A stretch of 64,000 nucleotides of DNA from an uncultured Paracoccaceae bacterium (GCA_943787985.1 CALSOO010000004.1:310001-374000); one strand, 5' to 3'. Positions 18,690 through 27,030 are shown, counted from the stretch's first letter. Notes: generated by a model not told the origin, from the sequence alone. A program made the numbers and translations.

Positions 18690-20555
18690 CTATGACGCGA
18701 CCATAACATGCGCCTCGAACAAATAGGCGGCCAGTGCGTGCTTCACTTCGGGCAGGGACGCCGCATCGCGGGTTCTCAAGGTCACGGTGACCCGCATGCC
18801 ACGGGCCCCGCCATCCATGACCTCGACGGTTGCGTCTGGCAGTTCCATCTCGCGGTGAAGCAGTTCCGAGACGCGCAGTTTCGCCGCGACGCACCGCAAG
18901 CCCGGTTTGTAGATTTTTCCAACCGTGGTCAGAGGCACCGTGTCGATCACCAGAATGCGCTTGGGCCAAGCGGGGCGCTCGTCGATTGTGCTTTGGGCGT
19001 GGGCTTGAAGATCGACTTCGCTGACTTCAGCGCCTTCAAGCAATTGCACAAAGCACAATGGCAGCTCTCCGGCATAGGCATCCGGTAGGCCAACAGCGGC
19101 TGCGACGGCGACAGCGGGATGTGCGGTCATCGCATTTTCGATCATCGCGGGATCAATGTTGTGGCCACTGCGAATTATCAGGTCTTTGGAGCGCCCGGCG
19201 ACGTAAAGCCGTCCTTGTGCGTCTTTATACCCAAGGTCACCGGAGTTCAGCCCGCCATTCTCGAACACGCCAATGTTGTGTGTGGGGTCACTATACCCCG
19301 GCGACAGGTGATCGCCGCGGATCGCTATGACTCCGATTTCGCCGGTATCGCAAGGTAGGCCCAATGACCCGTCATCCTTTTGGCGCAGCACGTCGACTTG
19401 AGTGTAGGGCAGGGGCCATCCGACGGACCCCGCAGCCCCGTTTCCGCATGGGGGATCAATACTGATGAGGCCGGAGGCTTCGGTCATGCCCAGAATCTCG
19501 AACAAATTGCTCCCTGTGACGTCCTTGAACTGCTGCCCGATTGCGGGGGGAAGGAGGGCAGCACCCGTCACGCCAGCCCGAACAGCGCTGATGTCATGGG
19601 ATCCTACAGGAGTTTGGAGCACGGCACCCAGGGCGGTTGGAACGCCTGCGAGCAAAGTTGCTTTGTAGGCCGCGCTCAATCGCCAGAACCCTTCGATGAT
19701 TGCGGGATTGCGCAGACCGGCAGGTGACATGATGATCATCTGTGCGCCTGCCATAAAGACGCTGAGGCCAGCAACGATTGTGCCTGCGACGTGAAACAGC
19801 GGGAAGGTTGCGGTCAACACATCATCGCAGGTGTACCCGCACATTGCAGCTCCGCCAAATGCGGCAACCAATTGGCTACGGTGCGTATGTTCCACCAGTT
19901 TTGGAACGCCCGTCGTGCCGCCCGTGTGGAAATACGCCGCCACATCATCGCCGCCGCGCGCCGCGCCAAAGGTCAAACGATCATCGGGTTGGGCTGCCAA
20001 AGCTGTCGCGAAATCGACCACATCGTCCTCATCCGGAGTGCCAGCAGGGGAAACCCGTACCAGGATCAGGTCAGGCATCTGGGCGCGCAATTGCAACGCT
20101 TTTTCCCAAATATCCAACTGGGGGTGAGGGCCGAGGGCGACCAGAATTTTTGCCCCTGAAGCTTTGAGCAACTCGGCGATGCTTTCAGGTTGCAAGAGGA
20201 AGTTGATGGGGACCGCATAGCCCGCAGTTTCCGCACCCCATAGCGTCACATGCGTTTCGACCAAAGTTGGCAGCATGTAGGCGACACCGGGGGCGGGCCC
20301 GGCAAGATCCGAGAACATGTTTGCCGCTTGTCTGATGAGGCCAAGCAAATGTGCATAACTTACATTGCGCGGTTGTTCGTCTTCGGCACCTGTCATCAAC
20401 ATTGTTATGGCGGTTGAATCGGGGCGCGCATCTGCGCTGGCGATAAACAGGTCCAAAATGCTGCGCTCGGGTAAGCGTTCGCTCAGGGTCATCTCTGTTT
20501 CGAAACGCTTCAGGTCATCTAAGGTTGTGATCGCTTCATTGCCGAGATTGGCCAT
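18690..20555 (-). CDS. Acyl-CoA synthetase, AMP-forming
   Basis: 621 residues from ATG 20555, preceded by AGAGGAATATTCC. Adenylation motifs are AAYFHTGGTTGVPKLVEHTH, ILGMTEASGLISI, SGDLGYKDAQGRLYVAGRSKDLI, and TTVGKIYKPGLR with the catalytic Lys. It resembles long/medium-chain fatty-acyl-CoA synthetases (FadD-like) more than the aryl ligase of the neighbouring operon. It is divergent from the puc operon, so the region 20556-20956 contains both promoters. Confidence 0.82.
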   Translation of the reverse strand: MANLGNEAITTLDDLKRFETEMTLSERLPERSILDLFIASADARPDSTAITMLMTGAEDEQPRNVSYAHLLGLIRQAANMFSDLAGPAPGVAYMLPTLVETHVTLWGAETAGYAVPINFLLQPESIAELLKASGAKILVALGPHPQLDIWEKALQLRAQMPDLILVRVSPAGTPDEDDVVDFATALAAQPDDRLTFGAARGGDDVAAYFHTGGTTGVPKLVEHTHRSQLVAAFGGAAMCGYTCDDVLTATFPLFHVAGTIVAGLSVFMAGAQMIIMSPAGLRNPAIIEGFWRLSAAYKATLLAGVPTALGAVLQTPVGSHDISAVRAGVTGAALLPPAIGQQFKDVTGSNLFEILGMTEASGLISIDPPCGNGAAGSVGWPLPYTQVDVLRQKDDGSLGLPCDTGEIGVIAIRGDHLSPGYSDPTHNIGVFENGGLNSGDLGYKDAQGRLYVAGRSKDLIIRSGHNIDPAMIENAMTAHPAVAVAAAVGLPDAYAGELPLCFVQLLEGAEVSEVDLQAHAQSTIDERPAWPKRILVIDTVPLTTVGKIYKPGLRCVAAKLRVSELLHREMELPDATVEVMDGGARGMRVTVTLRTRDAASLPEVKHALAAYLFEAHVMVAS

Positions 20556-20956
20556 GGAATATTCCTCTGGAAAGGCTGCAGTCGCGTCAGTCTTGCCCAA
20601 TGGACCTGTAAGGGCAATCTTGTTCTATCAAGCCATCGACGCTCTGAGGGGCCACAAATGCAAAGGGCGTGCCCAGGGGCCACGAGAAATGGGCCATTCA
20701 ACGCGTGTCATGCTCGTAATTCTTGGAAATCTTGCGCGATGGAAGATGCACTACACCCGTTTGTGGCGACAATTTTCTACAAAACACCAGTAAACGTGGG
20801 TTTTTTGCAAAAGTGTCAGTTTTTATTTACATTGACTGTGTCACTTTGGTGTGACAGTTTGACGCGTATGGAGGCAATCCGGCTTGCTGATTCACCTTTG
20901 ATGACGCGTTCTTTTTTTAGGGTTTGCTTTCTCCAGTCTGGAATAGGAGGACTCAC
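20556..20956. promoter_or_regulatory. Divergent promoter region, acyl-CoA synthetase / puc operon
   Basis: A 400-base non-coding region between divergent genes. It becomes AT-rich toward the puc side (20770-20835). It contains a canonical PpsR/CrtJ box (separate entry), an imperfect TGT-N11-ACA at 20815-20831, and a consensus ribosome-binding site AGGAGG at 20945-20950 for pucB. No gene is supported inside it. Confidence 0.6.
20839..20856. promoter_or_regulatory. PpsR/CrtJ binding box (TGT-N12-ACA)
   Basis: TGTCACTTTGGTGTGACA fits the PpsR/CrtJ consensus TGTN12ACA exactly and is nearly palindromic. It lies 100 bases upstream of pucB. In purple phototrophic bacteria PpsR represses puc and pigment genes under oxygen and light. 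A TTGACT that could serve as a -35 element (20832-20837) adjoins the box. A second, imperfect copy with spacing 11 lies at 20815-20831. Confidence 0.75.
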
Positions 20957-21109
20957 ATGGTAGACGAAAATAAAGTCTGGCCCACTGGCCTGACGCTCGA
21001 AGAAGCCGAAGAAGTGCATAGCTATCTTATTGATGGTACACGTGTTTTTGGCGCAATTGCATTGCTTGCACACATCTTGGTCGCAATCGCGACGCCTTGG
21101 CTCGGGTAG
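20957..21109 (+). CDS. pucB: Light-harvesting 2 (LH2) beta polypeptide
   Basis: 50 residues, the normal LH2 beta length. It has an acidic amphipathic N-terminus ([20 protein letters not shown]), one membrane helix, the bacteriochlorophyll-ligating His in [15 protein letters not shown], and the conserved PWL end. The Arg of GTR corresponds to the residue that contacts the B800 pigment. AGGAGG lies 6 bases before the ATG. It is the first gene of the puc operon and is embedded in the intracytoplasmic membrane with PucA. Confidence 0.95.
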   Translation: MVDENKVWPTGLTLEEAEEVHSYLIDGTRVFGAIALLAHILVAIATPWLG

Positions 21110-21121
21110 GAGGAACACACC

Positions 21122-21475
21122 ATGAATAATGCGAAAATGTGGCTTGTTGTTTCACCAACAGTCGGCGTTCCACTCTTTTTGGGTGCGGTCGCTATCGGGT
21201 CTTTTGCGGTGCACACACAGGTCGTGCGCAACACGTCTTGGGTGTCTGATTTCTTGCAAGGCGTTCCTATGGGAACGGGCGATGAACAAGCTGCTGCTCT
21301 GATGGACGGAACAACGCTCAAAACGGCAAAGGCATCCTACGCGTTGCCTACCGAAGATGGCCTTCAGGTCACTGTGATCCTTCCTAACGGAACGCACGCA
21401 CAGGCGATTTTGAATACGCCACAAACATTGGTGTCTTTGCAGTCGGATGCGCTACCGACAGTGATCACTCAATAA
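21122..21475 (+). CDS. pucA: LH2 alpha polypeptide with long C-terminal extension
   Basis: 117 residues against about 50-60 for usual LH2 alpha. Residues 1-47 align without gaps: MNNAKMWLVV start, membrane helix 14-36, pigment-ligating His31, Trp40, Gln46-Gly47. Positions 44-45 are Phe-Leu, the pair found in blue-shifted B800-820 (LH3) antennae, instead of Tyr-Trp/Tyr. Residues 48-117 form a polar, non-hydrophobic extension predicted to face the periplasm. AGGAGG precedes the ATG, 12 bases after pucB. Confidence 0.93.
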   Translation: MNNAKMWLVVSPTVGVPLFLGAVAIGSFAVHTQVVRNTSWVSDFLQGVPMGTGDEQAAALMDGTTLKTAKASYALPTEDGLQVTVILPNGTHAQAILNTPQTLVSLQSDALPTVITQ

Positions 21476-21478
21476 CCA

Positions 21479-21507
21479 TTGGGCCTGCGTAGTTTTCGCA
21501 GGCCCAA
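21479..21507 (+). terminator. Intercistronic hairpin after pucA
   Basis: A perfect 11-bp stem (21479-21489 TTGGGCCTGCG with 21497-21507) encloses a 7-base loop. It starts 4 bases after the pucA stop and has no following T-run, so it fits the known pucA/pucC stem-loop that stabilises the short pucBA messenger and lowers pucC expression, rather than a full terminator. Confidence 0.75.
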
Positions 21508-21568
21508 CTACGGTCTTTGCACCACACGCCACCATCCGCCACGGTGGCCAAGACGGGATTGACGCACG

Positions 21569-22999
21569 ATGTTCGACTATCGCGCCTTTGCAACGCGCAA
21601 GCTATCTGCTCTTGGGCCCAAATATTTGCCGTTCGCGGATGTCGCGTCTGCCGAAGTTCCACTGTCCCGGCTGTTGCGACTGTCGCTGTTTCAAGTCACC
21701 GTCGGCATGGCGCTAGTCCTGCTGGTCGGCACGTTGAACCGTGTCATGATTGTTGAGATGAATGTTCCGGCAACGCTTGTCGCAGTGATGCTCGCCTTGC
21801 CGCTTGTGTTTGCCCCGTTTCGGGCGTTGATCGGCTACAAATCCGATGTCCACGTGTCCGCGCTGGGCCTTAGGCGTATCCCCTATATCTGGAAAGGCAC
21901 GTTGTGCCAGTTTGGCGGCTTTGCCATCATGCCTTTTGCGCTTTTGGTGCTGTCGGGGTTTGGAAATGCCGTGGATACGCCGCGCTGGATCGGGTTAGCG
22001 GCTGCGGCTTTGTCCTTCCTGTTGGTTGGGGCGGGGGTTCATATTGTCCAAACCGTCGGGCTTGCCCTTGCGACGGACCTTGTCAAGGAAGAAGACCAGC
22101 CAAAAGTCGTCGGGCTGATGTATGTCATGCTGCTGCTGGGGATGGTTGTCAGTGCCTTGGTGTTCGGAACGCTTCTTGAGAATTACACTGCGGGACGGCT
22201 TGTTCAGGTTATTCAAGGCAGCGCGGTTGTCTCGGTGGCATTGAACCTTGTTGCCATGTGGAAACAAGAAGCGCGCAGCCGTGACCGGGCACAAACCATG
22301 AAAGCGGCACGGCCGTTGGAATTCAAACAGGCATGGGCGAAGCTTGCGCAATCAAACCAGATCATCCGCTTGATGGTCGTTGTGTGCCTTGGCACCTTCG
22401 GGTTCGGGATGGCTGACGTTTTGCTTGAGCCATACGGTGGGCAAGCGTTGAATATGTCCGTTGGCGACACAACCAAGCTGACAGCGCTGTTTGCGACCGG
22501 CACCCTGGTCGGGTTCGCGATTGCCTCGCGATTGCTGAGTGGCGCATCCAAGCCAGCCAATTTGGCGCTGATTGGCTCCGCAATCGGCATTGCCGGTTTC
22601 GCGGCCATCATTTTTGCATCCATGGGCGGAGGCATCCCAAGCTTTCTGAGCGGAACTTTCCTTGTGGGTCTTGGTGCGGGGCTATTCGGGCACTCGACCC
22701 TGACAGCGACAATGCGTTCTGCCCCCAAAGACCAGATTGGTCTGGCACTGGGCACATGGGGCGCGGCACAGGCCACGGCTGCAGGCGTCGGGGTGGCATT
22801 GGCAGGGATTGTCCGCGACATTGTCGTTGGACTTCAAGGCGCCACTGGAAGTGCAGTTCAAACGCCCTACAATACTGTTTTCATGATTGAAATCGTCAGC
22901 CTGATCGCTGCTCTTTTCGTCATATGGCCCATGGCCTACAAATTTTCTAGTCGAACGAACACCAACAGTACGAACGCAAAGCAAGTGGAGGGATCATGA
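21569..22999 (+). CDS. pucC: PucC, LH2 assembly protein (BCD-family MFS)
   Basis: 476 residues with about twelve predicted membrane helices. It shows the BCD/PucC-LhaA hallmarks: RLSLFQVTVGMALVLLVGTLNRVMI near residue 40, FAPFRALIGYKSDVHVSALGLRRIPYIW, and GHSTLTATMRSAPKDQIGLALGTWGAAQATAAG late. It is needed for LH2 assembly, probably by handling bacteriochlorophyll or the polypeptides in the membrane. The TGA overlaps the ATG of the following repeat protein (ATGA), so the two are translationally coupled. Confidence 0.93.
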   Translation: MFDYRAFATRKLSALGPKYLPFADVASAEVPLSRLLRLSLFQVTVGMALVLLVGTLNRVMIVEMNVPATLVAVMLALPLVFAPFRALIGYKSDVHVSALGLRRIPYIWKGTLCQFGGFAIMPFALLVLSGFGNAVDTPRWIGLAAAALSFLLVGAGVHIVQTVGLALATDLVKEEDQPKVVGLMYVMLLLGMVVSALVFGTLLENYTAGRLVQVIQGSAVVSVALNLVAMWKQEARSRDRAQTMKAARPLEFKQAWAKLAQSNQIIRLMVVVCLGTFGFGMADVLLEPYGGQALNMSVGDTTKLTALFATGTLVGFAIASRLLSGASKPANLALIGSAIGIAGFAAIIFASMGGGIPSFLSGTFLVGLGAGLFGHSTLTATMRSAPKDQIGLALGTWGAAQATAAGVGVALAGIVRDIVVGLQGATGSAVQTPYNTVFMIEIVSLIAALFVIWPMAYKFSSRTNTNSTNAKQVEGS

Positions 23000-24045
23000 C
23001 CAACGTTATCACGCGGTATTTTGAAAGCGTCGAGCGCGCCTATTCGGTGAGAAACGAACTCGTGAACCGGAGGCGGTTTTCCAGCAAGATCGTACGTTTG
23101 TACGAAGAAGCGGATGGGCTTTCCGACGCTCTGGCCGTCGACAGCGTCGACGCGGACACGGCCAAAGCCTATGAGGATCGTCTGAAAAACGGCGGCGCTG
23201 TCGTTGTGGTGCTGGCGGGTCATAAACCACTGTGCGTCGCCCAAACCACGCGCGACGTGACCGCGGCTATGGGGGCTGCTGACATGGGCGGTCTGGTTGA
23301 GGAAGTATTTGTCCAAGACAGGCTGAAAACCTCGTTCAGCGTACTTCAGGATCACCCGCGTATGCTGACGCGGGCACGTGATCCGCTCAGCTCCAATTAC
23401 CATATGGCAAACTGGCCGATCCCCCTGATCAGCCGTCGCAAGCCATCTACGGTGTCGATCATAGAGCCACATGCGCGGATGGCGAATTTTCCGATCCCGC
23501 TTTTGAGCGATCGTAAACCATACACGGGGTCGGTTGTCGGGCGCCATACACGCATGGCCAATTTCCCCATCCCGCTGATCAGCAAGCGCAAACCTTTTAC
23601 GGGGTCCATCTTTGGACGCCACGCACGGATGGCCAATTTCCCGATCCCATTGCTGAGTATGCGTAAACCGTTCACAGGCACTCTGATCGGGCGTCACACC
23701 CGCATGGCCAACTGGCCGTTTCCGCATCTGATCAACGGCAAGCGCGGTACGAATTCGCTGATGCCAAAAGGTCCGCGGATGGCGAATTTCCCGATCTCGC
23801 TGTTAAGCACGCGCAAGCCGTCGGACAAATCGATATTTCCGCGCCACGCGCGCATGGCGAACTTTCCGATTTCGCTGATCAGCAAGCGCAAGCCGTTTAC
23901 GGGGTCAGCATTTCCGCGCCACGCCCGCATGGCAGACTTTATTCTGCCTCTCGTGATCCGCAAGCGTACGGGGGACACGAAATACGGCAGCAAGGTTTTC
24001 TCGTTCTCCAGACTGCTGGGCATGCCAACCCTGATGCAGCGCTAA
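22996..24045 (+). CDS. puc-operon repeat protein: eight 25-residue repeats, novel
   Basis: 349 residues. Residues 1-136 form a mixed alpha/beta domain (RLYEEADGLSDAL, AYEDRLKNGGAVVVVLAG), faintly like YflT-type stress domains. Residues 137 to about 335 are eight head-to-tail units of exactly 25 residues with consensus MANFPIPLLSxRKPFTGS followed by xxGRHxR. Each begins at Met-Ala, at bases 23404, 23479, 23554, 23629, 23704, 23779, 23854 and 23929. Unit 5 is the most diverged and unit 8 runs into a basic tail (LLGMPTLMQR). The repeats are strongly basic with a short hydrophobic core; there is no signal peptide or true membrane helix. Its start overlaps the pucC stop. I know no named family; a role in LH2 assembly or organisation is inferred from position only. 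Confidence 0.85.
   Translation: MTNVITRYFESVERAYSVRNELVNRRRFSSKIVRLYEEADGLSDALAVDSVDADTAKAYEDRLKNGGAVVVVLAGHKPLCVAQTTRDVTAAMGAADMGGLVEEVFVQDRLKTSFSVLQDHPRMLTRARDPLSSNYHMANWPIPLISRRKPSTVSIIEPHARMANFPIPLLSDRKPYTGSVVGRHTRMANFPIPLISKRKPFTGSIFGRHARMANFPIPLLSMRKPFTGTLIGRHTRMANWPFPHLINGKRGTNSLMPKGPRMANFPISLLSTRKPSDKSIFPRHARMANFPISLISKRKPFTGSAFPRHARMADFILPLVIRKRTGDTKYGSKVFSFSRLLGMPTLMQR
23404..24003 (+). repeat. Eight 75-bp in-frame coding repeats
   Basis: Eight contiguous 75-base units encode the 25-residue repeats of the puc-operon protein, with no spacing deviation. Many differences between units are at third codon positions, so the protein motif is under constraint. Some units share long identical stretches (for example around 23575 and 23878, CTGATCAGCAAGCGCAA), suggesting later duplication or gene conversion. 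Confidence 0.9.
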
Positions 24046-24062
24046 GGCGGCTTTTCCCAGAC

Positions 24063-24093
24063 TGTCGGCAAGGCTCGAATGGTCTTGCCGACA
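24063..24093 (+). terminator. Hairpin at the end of the puc operon
   Basis: A perfect 10-bp inverted repeat (24063-24072 TGTCGGCAAG with 24084-24093) with an 11-base loop lies 18 bases after the stop of the repeat protein. No U-tract follows. It plausibly marks the 3' end of the puc transcript. Confidence 0.55.
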
Positions 24094-24223
24094 CATGCAA
24101 TTTAACCTGACTTGCACTCTGCTGATGTCGATTTCTGGACCTCCACGTCAAACAATTCCGCAGGCTGACTATCATTCCTGAATGAATAGGCTAAGGGGGA
24201 TGGACCCTTATGGAGATTGACCA

Positions 24224-24721
24224 TTGGAAGCTTCACAAAGCATACCAGACTTGATTGCGACGGCGCAGGCCAATGCAAAAACATCCGAAGACCGGGTGTC
24301 AGAACTCCTCACGCAGATGGAAGGGCTGAGTGGCTCTCCGTCTCAGGTTTCGGAGTTGGACGCGGCGACGGCCGCGCTTGAAATGATTGCGGTTGATACA
24401 TTTACAATGTTCGAAGCGCGGATGCAGCACCACTTCAAGCGAGGCCCTTTTTCACGCAAGTTGCACGCTTTGCTGGTCGCGTCTGGTGAAACGGATCTCG
24501 CCCAAAGGGTCCATCAATATTATTTGGCCGTTAACGTTCTAAAGCATGGAACGGGCGCGAGCTATCGTGAGTTGTTGAGCACGCCAAATCTCAAGTTTTC
24601 GGTGCGTCCTGCAGCGACGGCAGATGGGGGCAAAAGCCTTGTGGATGTCACGGGCGCGGGCTTTTTTGATGGGCTGAGTGCGACTGTTCTGGAGGCTTAT
24701 GCGTTTCTTGAAAGCCGCTGA
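24224..24721 (+). CDS. Conserved hypothetical protein
   Basis: 165 residues from TTG at 24224 with GGAG 8 bases upstream; no better in-frame start exists near it. The protein looks soluble and mostly helical, with a hydrophobic-polar heptad region in the first half (LIATAQANAKTSEDRVSELL). The centre contains QHHFKRGPFSRKLHALL and YYLAVNVLKHGTGASYREL; the LKHGxGxS pattern recalls helical HEPN-like or fragmentary ancestral proteins, but this is weak. It lies 130 bases after the puc-operon hairpin and may be independent. Confidence 0.6.
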   Translation: MEASQSIPDLIATAQANAKTSEDRVSELLTQMEGLSGSPSQVSELDAATAALEMIAVDTFTMFEARMQHHFKRGPFSRKLHALLVASGETDLAQRVHQYYLAVNVLKHGTGASYRELLSTPNLKFSVRPAATADGGKSLVDVTGAGFFDGLSATVLEAYAFLESR

Positions 24722-24755
24722 TCAAGTGGCGTGACCTGCGCGGGCAGGGCGGCAG

Positions 24756-25373
24756 CTAAAAATCAAAAGCCAGCTGTCGCGACGTGTTCAACTCACCGAT
24801 TTTTGTCGACATTTTTGCTTCGGCCAAAAGCACGACCTGGGCGGCAGCGCGCGCATCCTCGCCTGCATCGTGGTGGCGAAAACGAAGACCCAAAACCTGT
24901 TTGAGATTGCCCAAACCGTGTCCGCCGTTGCCGCGCAATTCGGGCCATGCTTTACGCGCGATGGAAACACTGTCCGACCATACCGATTTCAGGATCGGGA
25001 GCTGCGCCGCGCGACAGGCCGCGTCGAATGCTTTCTCGTCAAAGCGGCTGTGTTGCACCAACGGATGCGCCTCAAGTAGGGTCCTGAGATGGGGGAGCAG
25101 CTGCGCGAATGTCGGCGCGCCATTGACAGTGTTTGCATCAATGCCATGAAGTCGGGTGTTGCCCTCGGAAAACCGCATGCAAGGATCAACGTAACTGCTG
25201 TAGGTCTCGATCGTCGCGTCAAATCGTACAAAGGCAAGGCCGATCTGACAGATGCTTGCAACATCGTAAGCTGCCGTTTCAACATCTACGGCGATGAACC
25301 GGAACGGGCCTTTGCCGGTCGGGATTTTCGAGTGTGTCGGCGGCGCATTATTAGGCATGCGCCAGACTGTCAT
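24756..25373 (-). CDS. 3'-5' exonuclease, DnaQ/epsilon family
   Basis: 205 residues. The DEDDh exonuclease motifs are visible: FIAVDVETAAYD (Exo I, Asp and Glu), LVQHSRFDEKAFDAACRA (Exo II, Asp), and FRHHDAGEDARAAAQVV (Exo III, His and Asp). It resembles stand-alone DNA polymerase III epsilon-like nucleases rather than the polymerase subunit itself. An ATG at 25358 is an alternative start. The substrate is single-stranded DNA or RNA ends; exact role unknown. Confidence 0.82.
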   Translation of the reverse strand: MTVWRMPNNAPPTHSKIPTGKGPFRFIAVDVETAAYDVASICQIGLAFVRFDATIETYSSYVDPCMRFSEGNTRLHGIDANTVNGAPTFAQLLPHLRTLLEAHPLVQHSRFDEKAFDAACRAAQLPILKSVWSDSVSIARKAWPELRGNGGHGLGNLKQVLGLRFRHHDAGEDARAAAQVVLLAEAKMSTKIGELNTSRQLAFDF

Positions 25374-25429
25374 GTCTTGAGCTTCTTCGCAATTGGTGTG
25401 GGCTTTAGCGAGTGGGCATTCGATTGGGT

Positions 25430-25903
25430 CTAGCCGCCCAATTGCGTGCGCATTGCTTGATAGATGACGGCGGTGGCGACATTTGCGAGGTTTAAAGAAC
25501 GGACGCGCGTATCGAGCATGGGAAGGCTGAAAACGCGATCATCCATGCCATCCAGAACCGACTTCGGCAGGCCTGCGGATTCACATCCAAAGACCAGAAA
25601 CCCGTCCTCTTTGTATTCGGTCGCGTAAATGGTCTGTGCGCCGTGCTCTTCAAAGAAATACAGACTGTCGCGAGGCGGCTTTCGCGCATCCAGAAAACTT
25701 TGCCAATCATCGTATTCTGTCAGGTGAACATGTTTCCAATAGTCGGTTCCGGCCCGCCGCACCGACTTTTCGTCCAATGAAAACCCGTAGGGTTTGATCA
25801 GGATCAGTTCGAGATTGAGCGCGACGCAAGTCCGGCCGATTGCACCAGTATTGTAAGGGATTTCAGGGGTTACAAGGACCATCTTTATGCGTGGATCAGA
25901 CAT
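25430..25903 (-). CDS. trmL: TrmL, tRNA (cytidine/uridine-34 2'-O) methyltransferase
   Basis: 157 residues, the normal TrmL length. SPOUT-fold motifs are PEIPYNTGAIGRTCVALNLELILI (motif 1, Asn and Arg), FLVFGCESAGLPKSV (motif 2) and LPMLDTRVRSLNLANVATAVIY (motif 3, knotted SAM site). It methylates the wobble ribose of leucine tRNAs. It stands as a single gene between the exonuclease and glpR, all on the minus strand. Confidence 0.9.
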   Translation of the reverse strand: MSDPRIKMVLVTPEIPYNTGAIGRTCVALNLELILIKPYGFSLDEKSVRRAGTDYWKHVHLTEYDDWQSFLDARKPPRDSLYFFEEHGAQTIYATEYKEDGFLVFGCESAGLPKSVLDGMDDRVFSLPMLDTRVRSLNLANVATAVIYQAMRTQLGG

Positions 25904-26016
25904 AGGGGCGGGCTTTCAAAGGCTCGGATGCGGGAGTGCTCTTGGATTGGCAGAGCGTTATCTCAACCGCCAAGGCGATAACAGAGGCAAAGGGGCCTCA
26001 AAAGACAATCGCGTGT

Positions 26017-26775
26017 TTAGGCAAACATCACGTCAGTGTTTGAGGTGCGACAGAAGTCTGCGCAAGCTGCAGGTAAGCCGCTGTCGGTGATGAACATATC
26101 CACGTCCGCGATAGAGGCGATGCGCGCAGGAGCTTTGCGTTCGAATTTGGAGCTGTCAGACACCAATATAACGCTGTCACTTTGGCGGATGATTGTTTTG
26201 CTGACGCCCACTTCCTGTACATCAAAATCCAGGATGTCGCCGTCTTCGCGCAAGGCCGAGCACCCGATAACGGCGTAGTCAAACCGCAACTGCTGGATCG
26301 TGGCCTTGGCAAAATCCCCGACCAATCCACCGTCGGAGCGCCTTAGATTTCCCCCTGTCACGATGACGTTCACACCGGAGCCTGCCGACAAGATATTGGC
26401 GATGTTCATGTTGTTCGTGACGACCAAGAGACCTTGATGCTGAAGCAACTCGACAGCCACCGCTTCGGTTGTTGTTCCTATATTCAAAAAGACCGAACAA
26501 TCGTTGGGGATTTGTTTGGCGCACAAGCGCGCGATGTCAACTTTGGTGGCCTGGTTCAACTCGCGCCGTTCGCTGTACCCGATATTGACCGTCGTCGAGG
26601 GCAAGATCGCGCCGCCGTGCACGCGTTCCAATTGGCCCGCATCCGCAAGCTCTGTCAGGTCACGCCGGATCGTCTGCGCAGAGACACCAAAATGTGCCAC
26701 AAGGTGATCCACCGTCACCATGCCTTCGCGTCGGGTGATGTTGATAATCTCTGGTTTGCGAAGCGTCTGAACCAT
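26017..26775 (-). CDS. glpR: GlpR, DeoR-family repressor of glycerol genes
   Basis: 252 residues. The DeoR helix-turn-helix is at the N-terminus (VTVDHLVAHFGVSAQTIRRDL, ERVHGGAIL), followed by the sugar-phosphate sensor domain (LNIGTTTEAVAVELL, VTGGNLRRSDGGLVG, VLVSDSSKFERKAPARI). The ribosome-binding site AAGGAGAG precedes the ATG. It is divergent from glpD across 255 bases, as in GlpR-controlled glycerol operons. The ligand is likely glycerol-3-phosphate. Confidence 0.88.
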   Translation of the reverse strand: MVQTLRKPEIINITRREGMVTVDHLVAHFGVSAQTIRRDLTELADAGQLERVHGGAILPSTTVNIGYSERRELNQATKVDIARLCAKQIPNDCSVFLNIGTTTEAVAVELLQHQGLLVVTNNMNIANILSAGSGVNVIVTGGNLRRSDGGLVGDFAKATIQQLRFDYAVIGCSALREDGDILDFDVQEVGVSKTIIRQSDSVILVSDSSKFERKAPARIASIADVDMFITDSGLPAACADFCRTSNTDVMFA

Positions 26776-27030
26776 TTCGCGTCTCTCCTTTGCACCTCAC
26801 CTGATCACTTAAGCCCGAATCCAAACAGACTCACCAGAAGGTAGCAGACTCTTGTCGTCAGCCCGAATTTTTAACCAATACAGCACATTCTTTTCGCTCA
26901 TGTTGAAATTTAATCTCACGCTAAATCATCGCCTTAGCCAAAAGCGAACGAAAACGAACAAATTTTTCTTCCAATTATGCGCGTTTGTGTCATCTTGATC
27001 CCACGCAAGGGGTCTTGCGCGGGGGGATTT

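Noticed and set aside
20815..20831. Second PpsR box upstream of puc
   Set aside because: Spacing is 11, not 12, between TGT and ACA; kept only as an imperfect element.
23404..24003. Regular 75-base periodicity that might suggest a CRISPR or satellite array
   Set aside because: Units are contiguous, in one long frame, diverge at third codon positions and encode a constrained motif; there are no spacers.
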